From: Thalassobius sp002708925 | Lineage (GTDB): Bacteria > Pseudomonadota > Alphaproteobacteria > Rhodobacterales > Rhodobacteraceae | Assembly: GCF_049803795.1 (NCBI RefSeq) | Contig: NZ_JBNAGJ010000001.1 | Span: 620,001 to 684,000 of the forward strand | Length of the DNA stretch: 64,000 nt | Reading direction: 5' to 3' | Shown: one piece after another, positions 36,325-43,250 of the stretch | Layout of the letters: the number at the start of each line of letters is the position of its first letter | How positions within the stretch are numbered: the first letter of the stretch is position 1 | Translations under genes and position numbers: made by a program | The notes under the pieces: model-generated | Told to the model about the DNA's origin: nothing | The model's input: only the letters and a program-made list of their open reading frames with translations | The model's database searches: none

Positions 36325-37461
36325 TCAGTTTTCGAGAATAGATTTCAAGCGCTTACCAAGATCAACGCTTAGCTGATTCCGCCCTTCGGCATTGTTCAAA
36401 TACAAAAGGTATCTGTGCGCTTGAAGATCGGACGGCACGTCTTCTTTGTTTTGCGTAATCGGTATGACCGGACGGCCCCAAGCATGGGCCAGCCCCATTT
36501 CATAGAAGACATTGGGATTACGTCCCGTCAAATCACAGATAACCACGGCGGAGTGGTTCACAAGTTCCATTATGTCCCGCATGAACATTGAATGTCCCCA
36601 CATCTCATCCGCTCGTTTGGCTTGGAGTGTCGTGGTGGCGCACGCGGCCTTTATCGCGTCATAGACTTCTGAAAATCCACCGAAAGGCATCATCACACCG
36701 ATTACATCGTTGCGTGGCTGTTCATAGGTATACCCAATGATCTGTTGCGTGTTGGAAAACGCCGCGACCTGAGCAGTCGCCGTGGCGACATTGCTGAATT
36801 TCTGCATTACGTATGTTTGCACCTTCGCCAGTGAACCGTCATCGCGGTTCTGCATTGCCACCAACATATCCAGTACGTTGCCCGGATAGTCAGGGTCACC
36901 CCAACTCAAACTACGCAAAAGGCGGTCGTGGTTTTGGATGTAACTAGTCCAGCCAGTGAGCAATCCAATTTCTAGAAAATGCTCTTTTTCAAAGCACTCA
37001 ACAATGACTTCTTTTGTGGTGAGAATAGGCGGTAAGGTTTGGGGCGGGTTCATCGCGGCATCTAGCTCCGTGTCCATGTCTGCAAGAAATGCCAAGCGGC
37101 GAACCGCCACCATGAAATCGACGCCCTTCGTTTCTCGCAGAAAGCTTATGATGTCGCCTTTGGCGTGGCAGCCAAAGCAATAATAGAACCCTTTGCGGTC
37201 ATCAACGTGAAAGCTGGCAGTTTCTTCTGCGTGAAAAGGACAGGGTGCCCACAAGTCACCTTTATCAAAGTTGCTCTTTCTCTGATCCCATTGGACGCTT
37301 GGGGCGACCACATCCGATAGCTGCAATTTCTGTCGAAGGCGGTCGAGGAAACCGGGTGGGATCATTGAGGTACCATTGTTGAAAGCTGTTTGTTCATGAG
37401 TAGCAAGGCGACGAATATTACGCCAGCGTGTGTCTACATGGCGGCGGGTCGTTGTTTTCAT
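36325..37461 (-). CDS. DnaG-type CHC2 zinc-ribbon fused to NDT/TIR-like nucleotide-processing domain
   Basis: 378-aa two-domain protein. Residues about 33-115 closely resemble the N-terminus of alphaproteobacterial DnaG primase (PPGFLDRLRQKLQL, WAPCPFHAEETASFHVDDRK, FYYCFGCHAKGD): a complete CX2H-X17-CX2C zinc ribbon. Residues about 245-378 form a nucleoside 2-deoxyribosyltransferase-like domain (GVMMPF, KRADEMW, VVICDLTGRNPNVFYEMG, PITQ); the glutamate in VFYEMG matches the catalytic glutamate of that fold. There is no primase catalytic core. ATG choices are 37461 or 37365, the latter aligning with the DnaG start. Divergent from a paralogous gene. Biochemical role inferred only. Confidence 0.75.
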   Translation of the reverse strand: MKTTTRRHVDTRWRNIRRLATHEQTAFNNGTSMIPPGFLDRLRQKLQLSDVVAPSVQWDQRKSNFDKGDLWAPCPFHAEETASFHVDDRKGFYYCFGCHAKGDIISFLRETKGVDFMVAVRRLAFLADMDTELDAAMNPPQTLPPILTTKEVIVECFEKEHFLEIGLLTGWTSYIQNHDRLLRSLSWGDPDYPGNVLDMLVAMQNRDDGSLAKVQTYVMQKFSNVATATAQVAAFSNTQQIIGYTYEQPRNDVIGVMMPFGGFSEVYDAIKAACATTTLQAKRADEMWGHSMFMRDIMELVNHSAVVICDLTGRNPNVFYEMGLAHAWGRPVIPITQNKEDVPSDLQAHRYLLYLNNAEGRNQLSVDLGKRLKSILEN

Positions 37462-37619
37462 TTGTTGCGAGATGGGTGCTTCAAACGTAATTTTCGACTA
37501 ACGTGGAACAATTTTTGCGCTTTCGGCGCGCGGCCACTGTAGTAGCCGTTTTTCCCGATAAAGCGTTGTGCGGCCTGCATCGGTCAACTATTTCTAACCA
37601 AAAGAAATTGGAGGCAAAC

Positions 37620-38453
37620 TTGTTCAATCTCATTGTGGGCACAGGGACGCAGAACGCGCGGCAAAGCTCTATGACGGCGAGCCGCGTCTTCGAGCATACA
37701 GAAGAACATCTTGTAGAGCGGTTTAAGCCAAACGGTAGGTTGGACGTTCCGGCACTTATGGCTTTGCCAACGCTCTTTATGGAGGAAGGCACAACCGATG
37801 AACCGGCACGGGTCGGCTGGCTTTCACGGATCACATCAGTTGGGCGCGACTATCAATTTCAGTATACCTTTGATCCAGATATCCCCACACTGACAAATGC
37901 CGACATATACGCAATGTCGGCTGAGCTTCAAATGACCGATTGGGAATTCTCGCGAAACCATTGGGCGGTCAAAGAGGCGGATTTGAGCTATCAGCTATTA
38001 AAAGCTCAGTCTGCACAGGCACCGCGACCAACCGTTTTTCAGCTTAGCGACAAGCCGGTTCAACAGAACCTTGTGTCACTCATGATGCCTTTTTCTGGCG
38101 CGTTTGGTGCCGTGCATGCTGCGATCAAGGGTGTGGTTGAACCGATGGGATATGAATGTCGTCGCGCCGATGATTTTTGGCTACATGCTCACATCATGCA
38201 GGACATTGTAGAGCTTATTTCTACATCCGCCGTCATAATCTGCGATCTGTCAGGGAAGAACCCGAATGTTTTCTATGAGGCCGGGATTGCGCATACGCTT
38301 GGCAAAGAAGTCATACTGATAACGCAGCATATGGATGATGTGCCATTCGATCTGCGTGCACTGCGGTGCATCACCTACCACAACAACTCTGAGGGAGTGG
38401 CAAAACTTGCTCACGATGTCGCGGAGAGATTGCAGACAATTGCCAGCCGGTGA
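37620..38453 (+). CDS. NDT/TIR-like nucleotide-processing domain protein
   Basis: 277-aa protein whose C-terminal 130 residues are a paralogue of the same domain in the divergent gene: LMMPFSGAFGAVHAAIK, CRRADDFW, IMQDIVELI, VIICDLSGKNPNVFYEAG, ILITQHMDDVPFDLRALR. The N-terminal 145 residues (LIVGTGTQNARQSSMTASRV) have no recognised family. TTG at 37620 is chosen because a strong GGAGG lies 5 bp before it; the frame is also open to a GTG at 37503, and an ATG occurs at 37671. The conserved E in VFYEAG suggests a glycosidic-bond-cleaving (nucleosidase or NADase) activity, untested. Confidence 0.7.
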   Translation: MFNLIVGTGTQNARQSSMTASRVFEHTEEHLVERFKPNGRLDVPALMALPTLFMEEGTTDEPARVGWLSRITSVGRDYQFQYTFDPDIPTLTNADIYAMSAELQMTDWEFSRNHWAVKEADLSYQLLKAQSAQAPRPTVFQLSDKPVQQNLVSLMMPFSGAFGAVHAAIKGVVEPMGYECRRADDFWLHAHIMQDIVELISTSAVIICDLSGKNPNVFYEAGIAHTLGKEVILITQHMDDVPFDLRALRCITYHNNSEGVAKLAHDVAERLQTIASR

Positions 38454-38670
38454 CCCAGCAGGCCGCAGAAGACCCAGACGGAACCCAGTATTTCAAATAC
38501 TTCTGGGTTCACGGATACCCCTTATTTATATGCTCCAAACCACACTTAGACCCAGTAGACCCAGATAAAAACAATATTGGTGGAAAGTAGTTGGAAGGAA
38601 TGGGCAAGGAATGCGCCGTGCGCGTTCCTGTCAAGTTTGAGAAATCACTGGGCCTTTGGGTTTTCTGGGT
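38453..38670. repeat. ACCCAG repeat cluster (iteron-like) in a convergent intergenic region
   Basis: ACCCAG occurs directly at 38453, 38472, 38483, 38550 and 38559 and inverted at 38503 and 38665, several within the longer AGACCCAG. AT-rich stretches separate them. Iteron-like repeats beside a replication gene can mark an origin; a role in transcript termination also fits for some copies. Confidence 0.45.
38482..38509 (+). terminator. Hairpin downstream of the plus-strand NDT gene
   Basis: AACCCAG / CTGGGTT with an inner AGTATTT/AAATACT pairing forms an extended stem 29 bp past the stop codon. The T-run is weak. Confidence 0.5.
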
Positions 38671-38709
38671 CCATTCGGATTAAGTTCTTGTTTTAAATTG
38701 ACAAAATTA

Positions 38710-38737
38710 GACCCACATCCGACATGGGATGTGGGTC
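38710..38737 (-). terminator. Intrinsic terminator of the primase-helicase gene
   Basis: Perfect 11-bp stem GACCCACATCC / GGATGTGGGTC followed on the minus strand by TAATTTT, 18 bp past the stop of the gene ending at 38755. Confidence 0.75.
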
Positions 38738-38754
38738 TCGCTGCGGCACATGGG

Positions 38755-41655
38755 TCATCCGTAGGTCTGGGCAAGTTCGGCACGCAAGCCCGCTAACGCG
38801 GGCACCTCCACCCATCTACCCTTCTTGCTTGTCACCCCATCATCGCCTTGCGCCGCAAGGCGCGGGTTCACAAATTCAATATTCTTCTTGTTATCGCCTT
38901 GTTCCGCGTCTTTGCCCAACAAATCGCGGACGGCGTTCGCCGTCGCCTTTGCAGCGCCGCCATGAGTGCCCCGCCCCTGTATAGCCGCGACAAGATGTTC
39001 GCGAAGAACCGGTGTCGGTTCATCGTCTGACAGATCGTAAGTGAAGGCAGTCCCATCCTTGTCGATACCTGACAAAACCCCAGCTTCAATGATGGACATG
39101 AGCGCGCCCTTTGGCCCTGACAGGCCGTATGATGCCTGTTCCTGCAACGCTGCCGTCTTTGGTGGTGAGCGCAGCGCATCCCACGTCATGCCGTGCTCAA
39201 CCGGGTCCCAGTTCATTAGCTCATAGGTCATGGCCTCAAGGCCACCATTCGCCATCTGCCGGTCAATGTCTTTGAAGAACTGTATGTTCTCCTTGTCTTT
39301 GACGCTGCAAACCTTCCGATTGTTGTTCACCCGGAACACGGCGAAACGGCGGGCATCGGCATTGTCATCGGTTGGTATGACCCATTCTTCGTTCGAAACG
39401 AAAGCAAATCGTATGTAATTCGACTTTTCCGCCCGATCCACGCCCTTCCGTTCAATCGTGATTGTTTCGCTGCTGATATGATCTTTGAGGGTGCCAGCGG
39501 CTTCCTTGTCGCCAGACCAGAAAGCTTCCTCTGCCACAACCAAAATCTTGGCGTCTAGGTGTGCGTTAAAGTTCCCTACAAGGGCCTTACGGCTAGTGAT
39601 CTTGGTGGCGTGACAACCAATGGCGGCGCGGACGTGATCCCAAAGCTTGCTCTTGCCTGTGCCTTGGTCTCCTATCAACGCGATAGATGATCCCAACTTG
39701 CGTCCGGGGTTCTGGAAAAGGTCCGCAAGCCACGTCATGACCCAATTGAACAGCTTTTCGTCTTCATCATCGTCCGCTCCATTACCGGCGATGATCTGAT
39801 TGCGGATGTGGTCACGCAACAACGACCAGTCACCGGCAACAGGTTCAGTCTTGATACCTGTCCATGTATTGTAAGGACCGCGCTGGACGCGCGCCGCATC
39901 GGGTTCAAACTGCGTTCCGATGTAGGTCTTGCGAGCCGGATCAGTCAGGAACAATTGGGCGGGGTCAATTTGCTTGACGTTTTTGCCGTCAGGATTCCAT
40001 GAAACGCGGCGGTTTTTGAATGCCTTGTTGAACCCGGTGTCGCGCCAGAAATCCGTCTCACACCCCCGTGAGGGACGCAGGGCAACGCGGACTTCCCCGC
40101 CCTCTAAAATGACGAAACTGTACATCTCGGACATGCTCTGGCGCATCTGCGCTTCGATCTTGCGAACGTTGGCACGAAGTTTATCACCTTCACCGGCAAC
40201 CCACCCACCTTCTGCCAGTTTGGCGTCAAATAGCGGGTCACTAAGCTTGCGCCGTTCCTCAAATTCTAAAGGCGGCGTATCTTCTTCGACTACTTCATCG
40301 TCGATGAGTAAGAACTCTTCATCAAAAAGCGCGTCCTCTTCAAACCACCCATCTTCGAGCATCTGTTGAATGAATTCGAGTTTGTGCCGCCCCTTGCAAG
40401 CGTCGTGGTGACAGAAGACAGACCAGACTTCATGTTCATTTGCATGGGGGTTCATAGCCATTGTGGCTGTGCCACCCGATGACGAGTGTTCATGTTCAAA
40501 TGGGCACTCGATATGCAGCGTGTCCGGTCGTTCACCGCCTGCGACACGAATACGGTCGGGCGAGTATGCTTCAATTGCGTCGCAAATGAGAAAGCGGTGC
40601 TTATGCTCATGATGCCACTTGTTAAGTGACCGCCCAGTCTCCGGCATGAGGAACCGTTTTACCTCCCCACCTTCGCTACCATCTGCCAGAAACGCGTCAC
40701 CTTGGGGCTGACGCCCCCTTATGTACTCCGCCTTCGAAAAAGGTTCGATATCTTCGAAATTGAGGGGCTTTCCCATCACAATGCAATTATAAAACTCAGC
40801 CCCCTTGGGGCTTCTGGGCGTATAGAAGCACCGGTTAATATCTGTGGAGCTAACGTCGAATTCAGCCTTCAAGATGTTCCGGCAAACGCCAGTCACCTTG
40901 TCCGCCCAAATGTCTTTCCAGCCTGCCAGTGTCGGAGCGAGGTCTGCCAATTCCACCGGTTCGGCAAGTGGCAGCACCACGCGGAATTTGTCTATTGCGG
41001 GCACTTTCAAGATGATGCGCAACCCGTCCTTTGTCTGCGTCCGCGCGTTTTCGATCTCTACTGCGTCAATAAATGCAGCATCGTATCGGGTCGCGTGGTG
41101 CAGACGCAGGTATTCCTTGATCTGGGCAAGGTCTGGGGACGAGGCTAGCGTCAGCTTGCGCACTACATCATCATGCTTCAATTCAAGCCGCGTGGTGAGA
41201 TGATTGAAGGTGCTGTAAACAAACGCAAACACCCCGGCGGCTTCCAAATTCTGTATTGTGTCTTCCATGGACGCGCCTGCGTCATGGTCTGTGACGATTG
41301 CATACATTGTCTTGACGGCAGAATCCTTGCGCGCGCCGTCGATATTCTCGGAGGGGCATATTGCATCACCATGTTTGGAGTCCGCTTCCGGGTGAACTGC
41401 CAAACCCCAAGATTTTTGATCCCCGTTAATCCATTGGTTCAGGGTCAATTCTTCTCGTTTCCAATGACCATCGCGGGTGTTGTGGCGGGGGGCGTCGGGA
41501 CACACCTTCCCGGTCATGAAAACGAACTTCTGATCTAGAAGATCATCAAGGTCTAGCGATGTATCGCCGCGAATTTCTGCATGGTGCAACCATCCATCAT
41601 CGCAATTATATTGCGATTTAGAACAAAAATCTTTCATCTTATTACTCGTTTGCAT
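38755..41655 (-). CDS. Phage/plasmid-type primase-helicase (AEP-like N-terminus, SF3-like ATPase)
   Basis: 966-aa replication protein. The N-terminal part has an archaeo-eukaryotic-primase-like pattern: acidic pair in AIVTDHDAGASM, FVYSTFNH and KFRVVLPLAEPVE (about residues 115-235). A zinc-binding-like stretch FCHHDACKGRHK follows near residue 430. The C-terminal helicase domain has Walker A GDQGTGKSKLWDHV (about residue 655), Walker B-like KILVVAEEAFW and a sensor region IRFAFVSNEEW, as in DUF5906/D5-type proteins. ATG at 41655 is used; a TTG lies two codons upstream. It would initiate replication of the element. An 8-bp dyad overlaps the start. Confidence 0.85.
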   Translation of the reverse strand: MQTSNKMKDFCSKSQYNCDDGWLHHAEIRGDTSLDLDDLLDQKFVFMTGKVCPDAPRHNTRDGHWKREELTLNQWINGDQKSWGLAVHPEADSKHGDAICPSENIDGARKDSAVKTMYAIVTDHDAGASMEDTIQNLEAAGVFAFVYSTFNHLTTRLELKHDDVVRKLTLASSPDLAQIKEYLRLHHATRYDAAFIDAVEIENARTQTKDGLRIILKVPAIDKFRVVLPLAEPVELADLAPTLAGWKDIWADKVTGVCRNILKAEFDVSSTDINRCFYTPRSPKGAEFYNCIVMGKPLNFEDIEPFSKAEYIRGRQPQGDAFLADGSEGGEVKRFLMPETGRSLNKWHHEHKHRFLICDAIEAYSPDRIRVAGGERPDTLHIECPFEHEHSSSGGTATMAMNPHANEHEVWSVFCHHDACKGRHKLEFIQQMLEDGWFEEDALFDEEFLLIDDEVVEEDTPPLEFEERRKLSDPLFDAKLAEGGWVAGEGDKLRANVRKIEAQMRQSMSEMYSFVILEGGEVRVALRPSRGCETDFWRDTGFNKAFKNRRVSWNPDGKNVKQIDPAQLFLTDPARKTYIGTQFEPDAARVQRGPYNTWTGIKTEPVAGDWSLLRDHIRNQIIAGNGADDDEDEKLFNWVMTWLADLFQNPGRKLGSSIALIGDQGTGKSKLWDHVRAAIGCHATKITSRKALVGNFNAHLDAKILVVAEEAFWSGDKEAAGTLKDHISSETITIERKGVDRAEKSNYIRFAFVSNEEWVIPTDDNADARRFAVFRVNNNRKVCSVKDKENIQFFKDIDRQMANGGLEAMTYELMNWDPVEHGMTWDALRSPPKTAALQEQASYGLSGPKGALMSIIEAGVLSGIDKDGTAFTYDLSDDEPTPVLREHLVAAIQGRGTHGGAAKATANAVRDLLGKDAEQGDNKKNIEFVNPRLAAQGDDGVTSKKGRWVEVPALAGLRAELAQTYG
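38788..38803. repeat. 16-bp palindrome GCCCGC-TAAC-GCGGGC, second copy
   Basis: Identical (as a palindrome) to 36254-36269, here inside the primase 3' coding end. A relaxed version (GCCGCTAACGCGGT) occurs near 41994. Confidence 0.5.
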
Positions 41656-41656
41656 T

Positions 41657-41687
41657 GACAACGGCGTGGTATTCGAGTACCGTTGTC
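41657..41687. promoter_or_regulatory. Inverted repeat and promoter-like sequence at the primase start
   Basis: Arms GACAACGG (41657-41664) and CCGTTGTC (41680-41687) flank a nested near-palindrome GGTATTCGAGTACC (41668-41681). On the plus strand a perfect TTGACA -35 box (41655-41660) is followed after 17 bp by TACCGT, a poor -10. The layout fits a repressor operator over a divergent promoter. Confidence 0.45.
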
Positions 41688-41689
41688 GT

Positions 41690-41874
41690 GATTGAAAATC
41701 ATAGCTGCGGCCTCCCGAACTCCAATTCGGGAATACAGGTCGCAGCTATTTTGTTCGGGCACGCGCTACGCGCGCCGAACGGCGATGTTTGGGTTTGATG
41801 TAGCCGGGCTATGCTGCAATCCGCAGCGCCAGACTTGCGGCCCGCCAATACATCGTCGGCGGGTCTTTTTTCTT
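41690..41874 (+). ncRNA. Candidate structured RNA divergent from the primase gene
   Basis: Successive stable hairpins lie on the plus strand: ATAGCTGCG/CGCAGCTAT (41701-41749) enclosing a 7-bp TCCCGAA/TTCGGGA stem; GTTCGG/CCGAAC enclosing GCGC/GCGC (41753-41780); CCGCA/TGCGG (41821-41840); and a terminator GCCCGCC/GGCGGGT followed by a T-rich run (41840-41874). A perfect TTGACA sits 30-35 bp before the first hairpin. A 70-codon frame (41692-41904) overlaps but has no ribosome-binding site. Existence as a transcript is inferred. Confidence 0.45.
41841..41874 (+). terminator. Plus-strand intrinsic terminator
   Basis: Stem CCCGCC/GGCGGG with an 11-nt loop, followed by TCTTTTTTCTT. There is no annotated plus-strand gene upstream, which is the main argument for the candidate RNA. 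Confidence 0.65.
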
Positions 41875-41988
41875 GGCGACGGCTTTAGCAGGGATACGGT
41901 TTGAAAATCGTTAACTCACCAAGCAAAACATTGAAGGTAAAGCGAAATTACTTTCAGACGACGTGGCCCATGGCAGCGAACACGCCCA

Positions 41989-42237
41989 TCAGCCGCTAAC
42001 GCGGTCCCGTTGCAAGCCCAGAGGCAAACAGAAATTGCGCACATAGTCGGCAATCTCCGCTGCGGATAGCGCAGAGGCATGGTGTGCCATGACGTAATCG
42101 GTAAGTTCGCTTAAGTCGGCGCAGGTTGCAGCCGTGGCCGGGACGCCAAGGACACTGATCCTCATCGGAAACTTAATGCGACGACTGCCTTTCTCCGAAA
42201 GCTCGCAGGTGGCGGCGTTTAATCTGAGGGAACGCAT
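41989..42237 (-). CDS. Unknown small protein (82 aa)
   Basis: No family recognised. The sequence starts MRSLRLNAATCELSEKGSRR and contains an acidic helix (ATCADLSELTDYVMAHHASAL). ATG at 42237 shares its first base with the TGA of the upstream gene, so the two are coupled; a GTG lies one codon earlier. It belongs to the leftward-transcribed early part of the element. Confidence 0.5.
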   Translation of the reverse strand: MRSLRLNAATCELSEKGSRRIKFPMRISVLGVPATAATCADLSELTDYVMAHHASALSAAEIADYVRNFCLPLGLQRDRVSG

Positions 42238-42560
42238 CACCCCTGCGCCTTAGCTGTTGCGCGCGCAATTGCGGCGGCATCAAGTGTAAATCGCACTGTT
42301 TCACTATCGGCCCAGATCGTTTTGCCCTTTTCCTCAAAGGGCATGGCCCCGCAAAGCTTGGCGGCGCTTAGCATCGCCGCGCGGTCTGTGTGGAAATGAG
42401 TCATTAGACTATCCACGTCAAACGCAACTCCGGGCTGACACCCGGCGGCGAAGTCGCGTTCATAAAGAAGTGCCGATGCCATCGCGATCACCTCCGCCAT
42501 TTTGTCCGGCTCAAAGGCCAGAATTCGCGCAAGCTCCGCGCTACGCGCGTCTTCTGCCGT
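42237..42560 (-). CDS. Unknown element protein, 5' end lost or altered at the junction
   Basis: The frame reads leftward from the junction (DETAEDARSAELARILAFEPDKMAEVIAMASALLYERDF) to a stop at 42237, about 107 codons. It stays open to an ATG at 42659, but codons upstream of about 42560 are antisense to the TauA-like gene and look like chance extension. An internal ATG at 42500 lacks a ribosome-binding site. The original start has probably been removed with the rest of the element. No family recognised. Confidence 0.45.
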   Translation of the reverse strand, partial: TAEDARSAELARILAFEPDKMAEVIAMASALLYERDFAAGCQPGVAFDVDSLMTHFHTDRAAMLSAAKLCGAMPFEEKGKTIWADSETVRFTLDAAAIARATAKAQG

Positions 42561-43250
42561 TTCGTCGAAGCCATGGTGGTGCGCACCGATGCCGGGATCA
42601 AATCGTTCAAGGATCTTGAGGGTAAGACCATCGCCGCGCCTTTTGGCTCGACCACGCATTACCTGCTGCTACAGGCCCTGGCGGATGAAGGCATTGACCC
42701 GGCCAGCATGAAAATCCTCGATTTGCGGCCCAATGACATTGCCGTTGCCTGGTCGCGCGGGGATATTGACGCGGCCTGGTTCTGGGAGCCCAATCTGGAC
42801 AAGGCGGTCAAAGATGGCGGCCATATCTTCATGACCTCGGGCATCATGGAAAAACGCGGCTATCCCACCTGGGATGTGGGCGTTGTGATGAACGAATTTG
42901 CCGACAAATATCCAACCTATGTCGAGAAATTCATCGCCGCGGAATGTGAAGGCATTGATTACTGGATCAGCAACCCCGCTGAAACCGCCGCGATCATCGC
43001 CGAAGAGCTGGAACTGTCGCTGGAGGATGCCACCCGGATGATGCGCGGCACGGAAATGGTGCCCTGCGAAAAGCAGCTGACCGCGCAATATATCGGCACG
43101 GAAGAGGCCGCCGGTGGTTTTGTGGACACGCTGATTGCCACTTCGGATTTCCTGGTCAGCCAGGATCGCCTGCCCGAAGCGCCCAGCCGCGAGGTGTTTG
43201 AAACCTTCCTTGAAGCCTCGTGGCTGCAAACCGTCGTCGCAGCCGAATGA
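42561..43250 (+). pseudogene. 5'-truncated TauA-like ABC transporter substrate-binding protein
   Basis: The frame carries the C-terminal two thirds of a taurine/nitrate/sulfonate-type periplasmic binding protein: FVEAMVVRTDAGIKSFKDLE, GKTIAAPFGSTTHYLLLQAL, AVAWSRGDIDAAWFWEPNLD and MTSGIMEKRGYPTWDVGVV. Family members are about 320-340 aa with a signal peptide; here the signal peptide and first domain are missing and similarity begins at about 42561, where the element ends. An ATG at 42573 would give 225 aa without export signal. The amidase gene overlaps its stop, so this was the tail of a transport operon whose permease and ATPase genes are not in the window. Confidence 0.75.

Larger units (their letters stand above)
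38454..38754. other. Convergent intergenic region between the NDT gene and the primase gene
   Basis: No gene in 301 bp. It contains the ACCCAG repeats, a probable terminator for the plus-strand gene (38482-38509), AT-rich DNA near 38,510-38,600 and 38,680-38,710, and a terminator for the primase gene (38710-38737). Confidence 0.55.
41656..41988. other. Region between the primase gene and the next leftward genes
   Basis: No protein gene supported in 333 bp. It contains the operator-like dyad, a set of stable hairpins and a plus-strand terminator, described separately as a candidate RNA, and the putative leader of the primase gene. Confidence 0.5.
33076..42560. mobile_element. Accessory element (prophage remnant or phage-satellite-like) between tRNA-Leu and a broken TauA-like gene
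   Basis: About 9.5 kb of visibly lower GC than the flanks. It carries a serine recombinase, a large primase-helicase, two tail-fibre-like genes, a divergent NDT-like pair and unknown genes. No terminase, capsid, portal or tyrosine integrase is seen. The left edge abuts an intact tRNA-Leu and a cluster of TGCTAC repeats. The right edge falls inside a substrate-binding protein gene at about 42,560. No direct repeat of the tRNA 3' end was found near the right edge, so the limits are approximate and the element is probably incomplete or rearranged. Confidence 0.7.

Noticed and set aside
41692..41904. 70-codon plus-strand frame over the candidate RNA
   Set aside because: It begins at a non-ATG codon without a ribosome-binding site, and its sequence is dominated by hairpin arms; an RNA is the simpler reading.
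42500..42600. Duplicate of the tRNA-Leu 3' end marking the far attachment site
   Set aside because: I looked for the T-arm sequence GGTTCGAGTCC near the right end of the element and did not find it.
42573..43250. Intact cytosolic protein starting at the ATG 42573
   Set aside because: That methionine aligns inside the binding-protein domain; without signal peptide and first lobe the product could not work as a periplasmic receptor.
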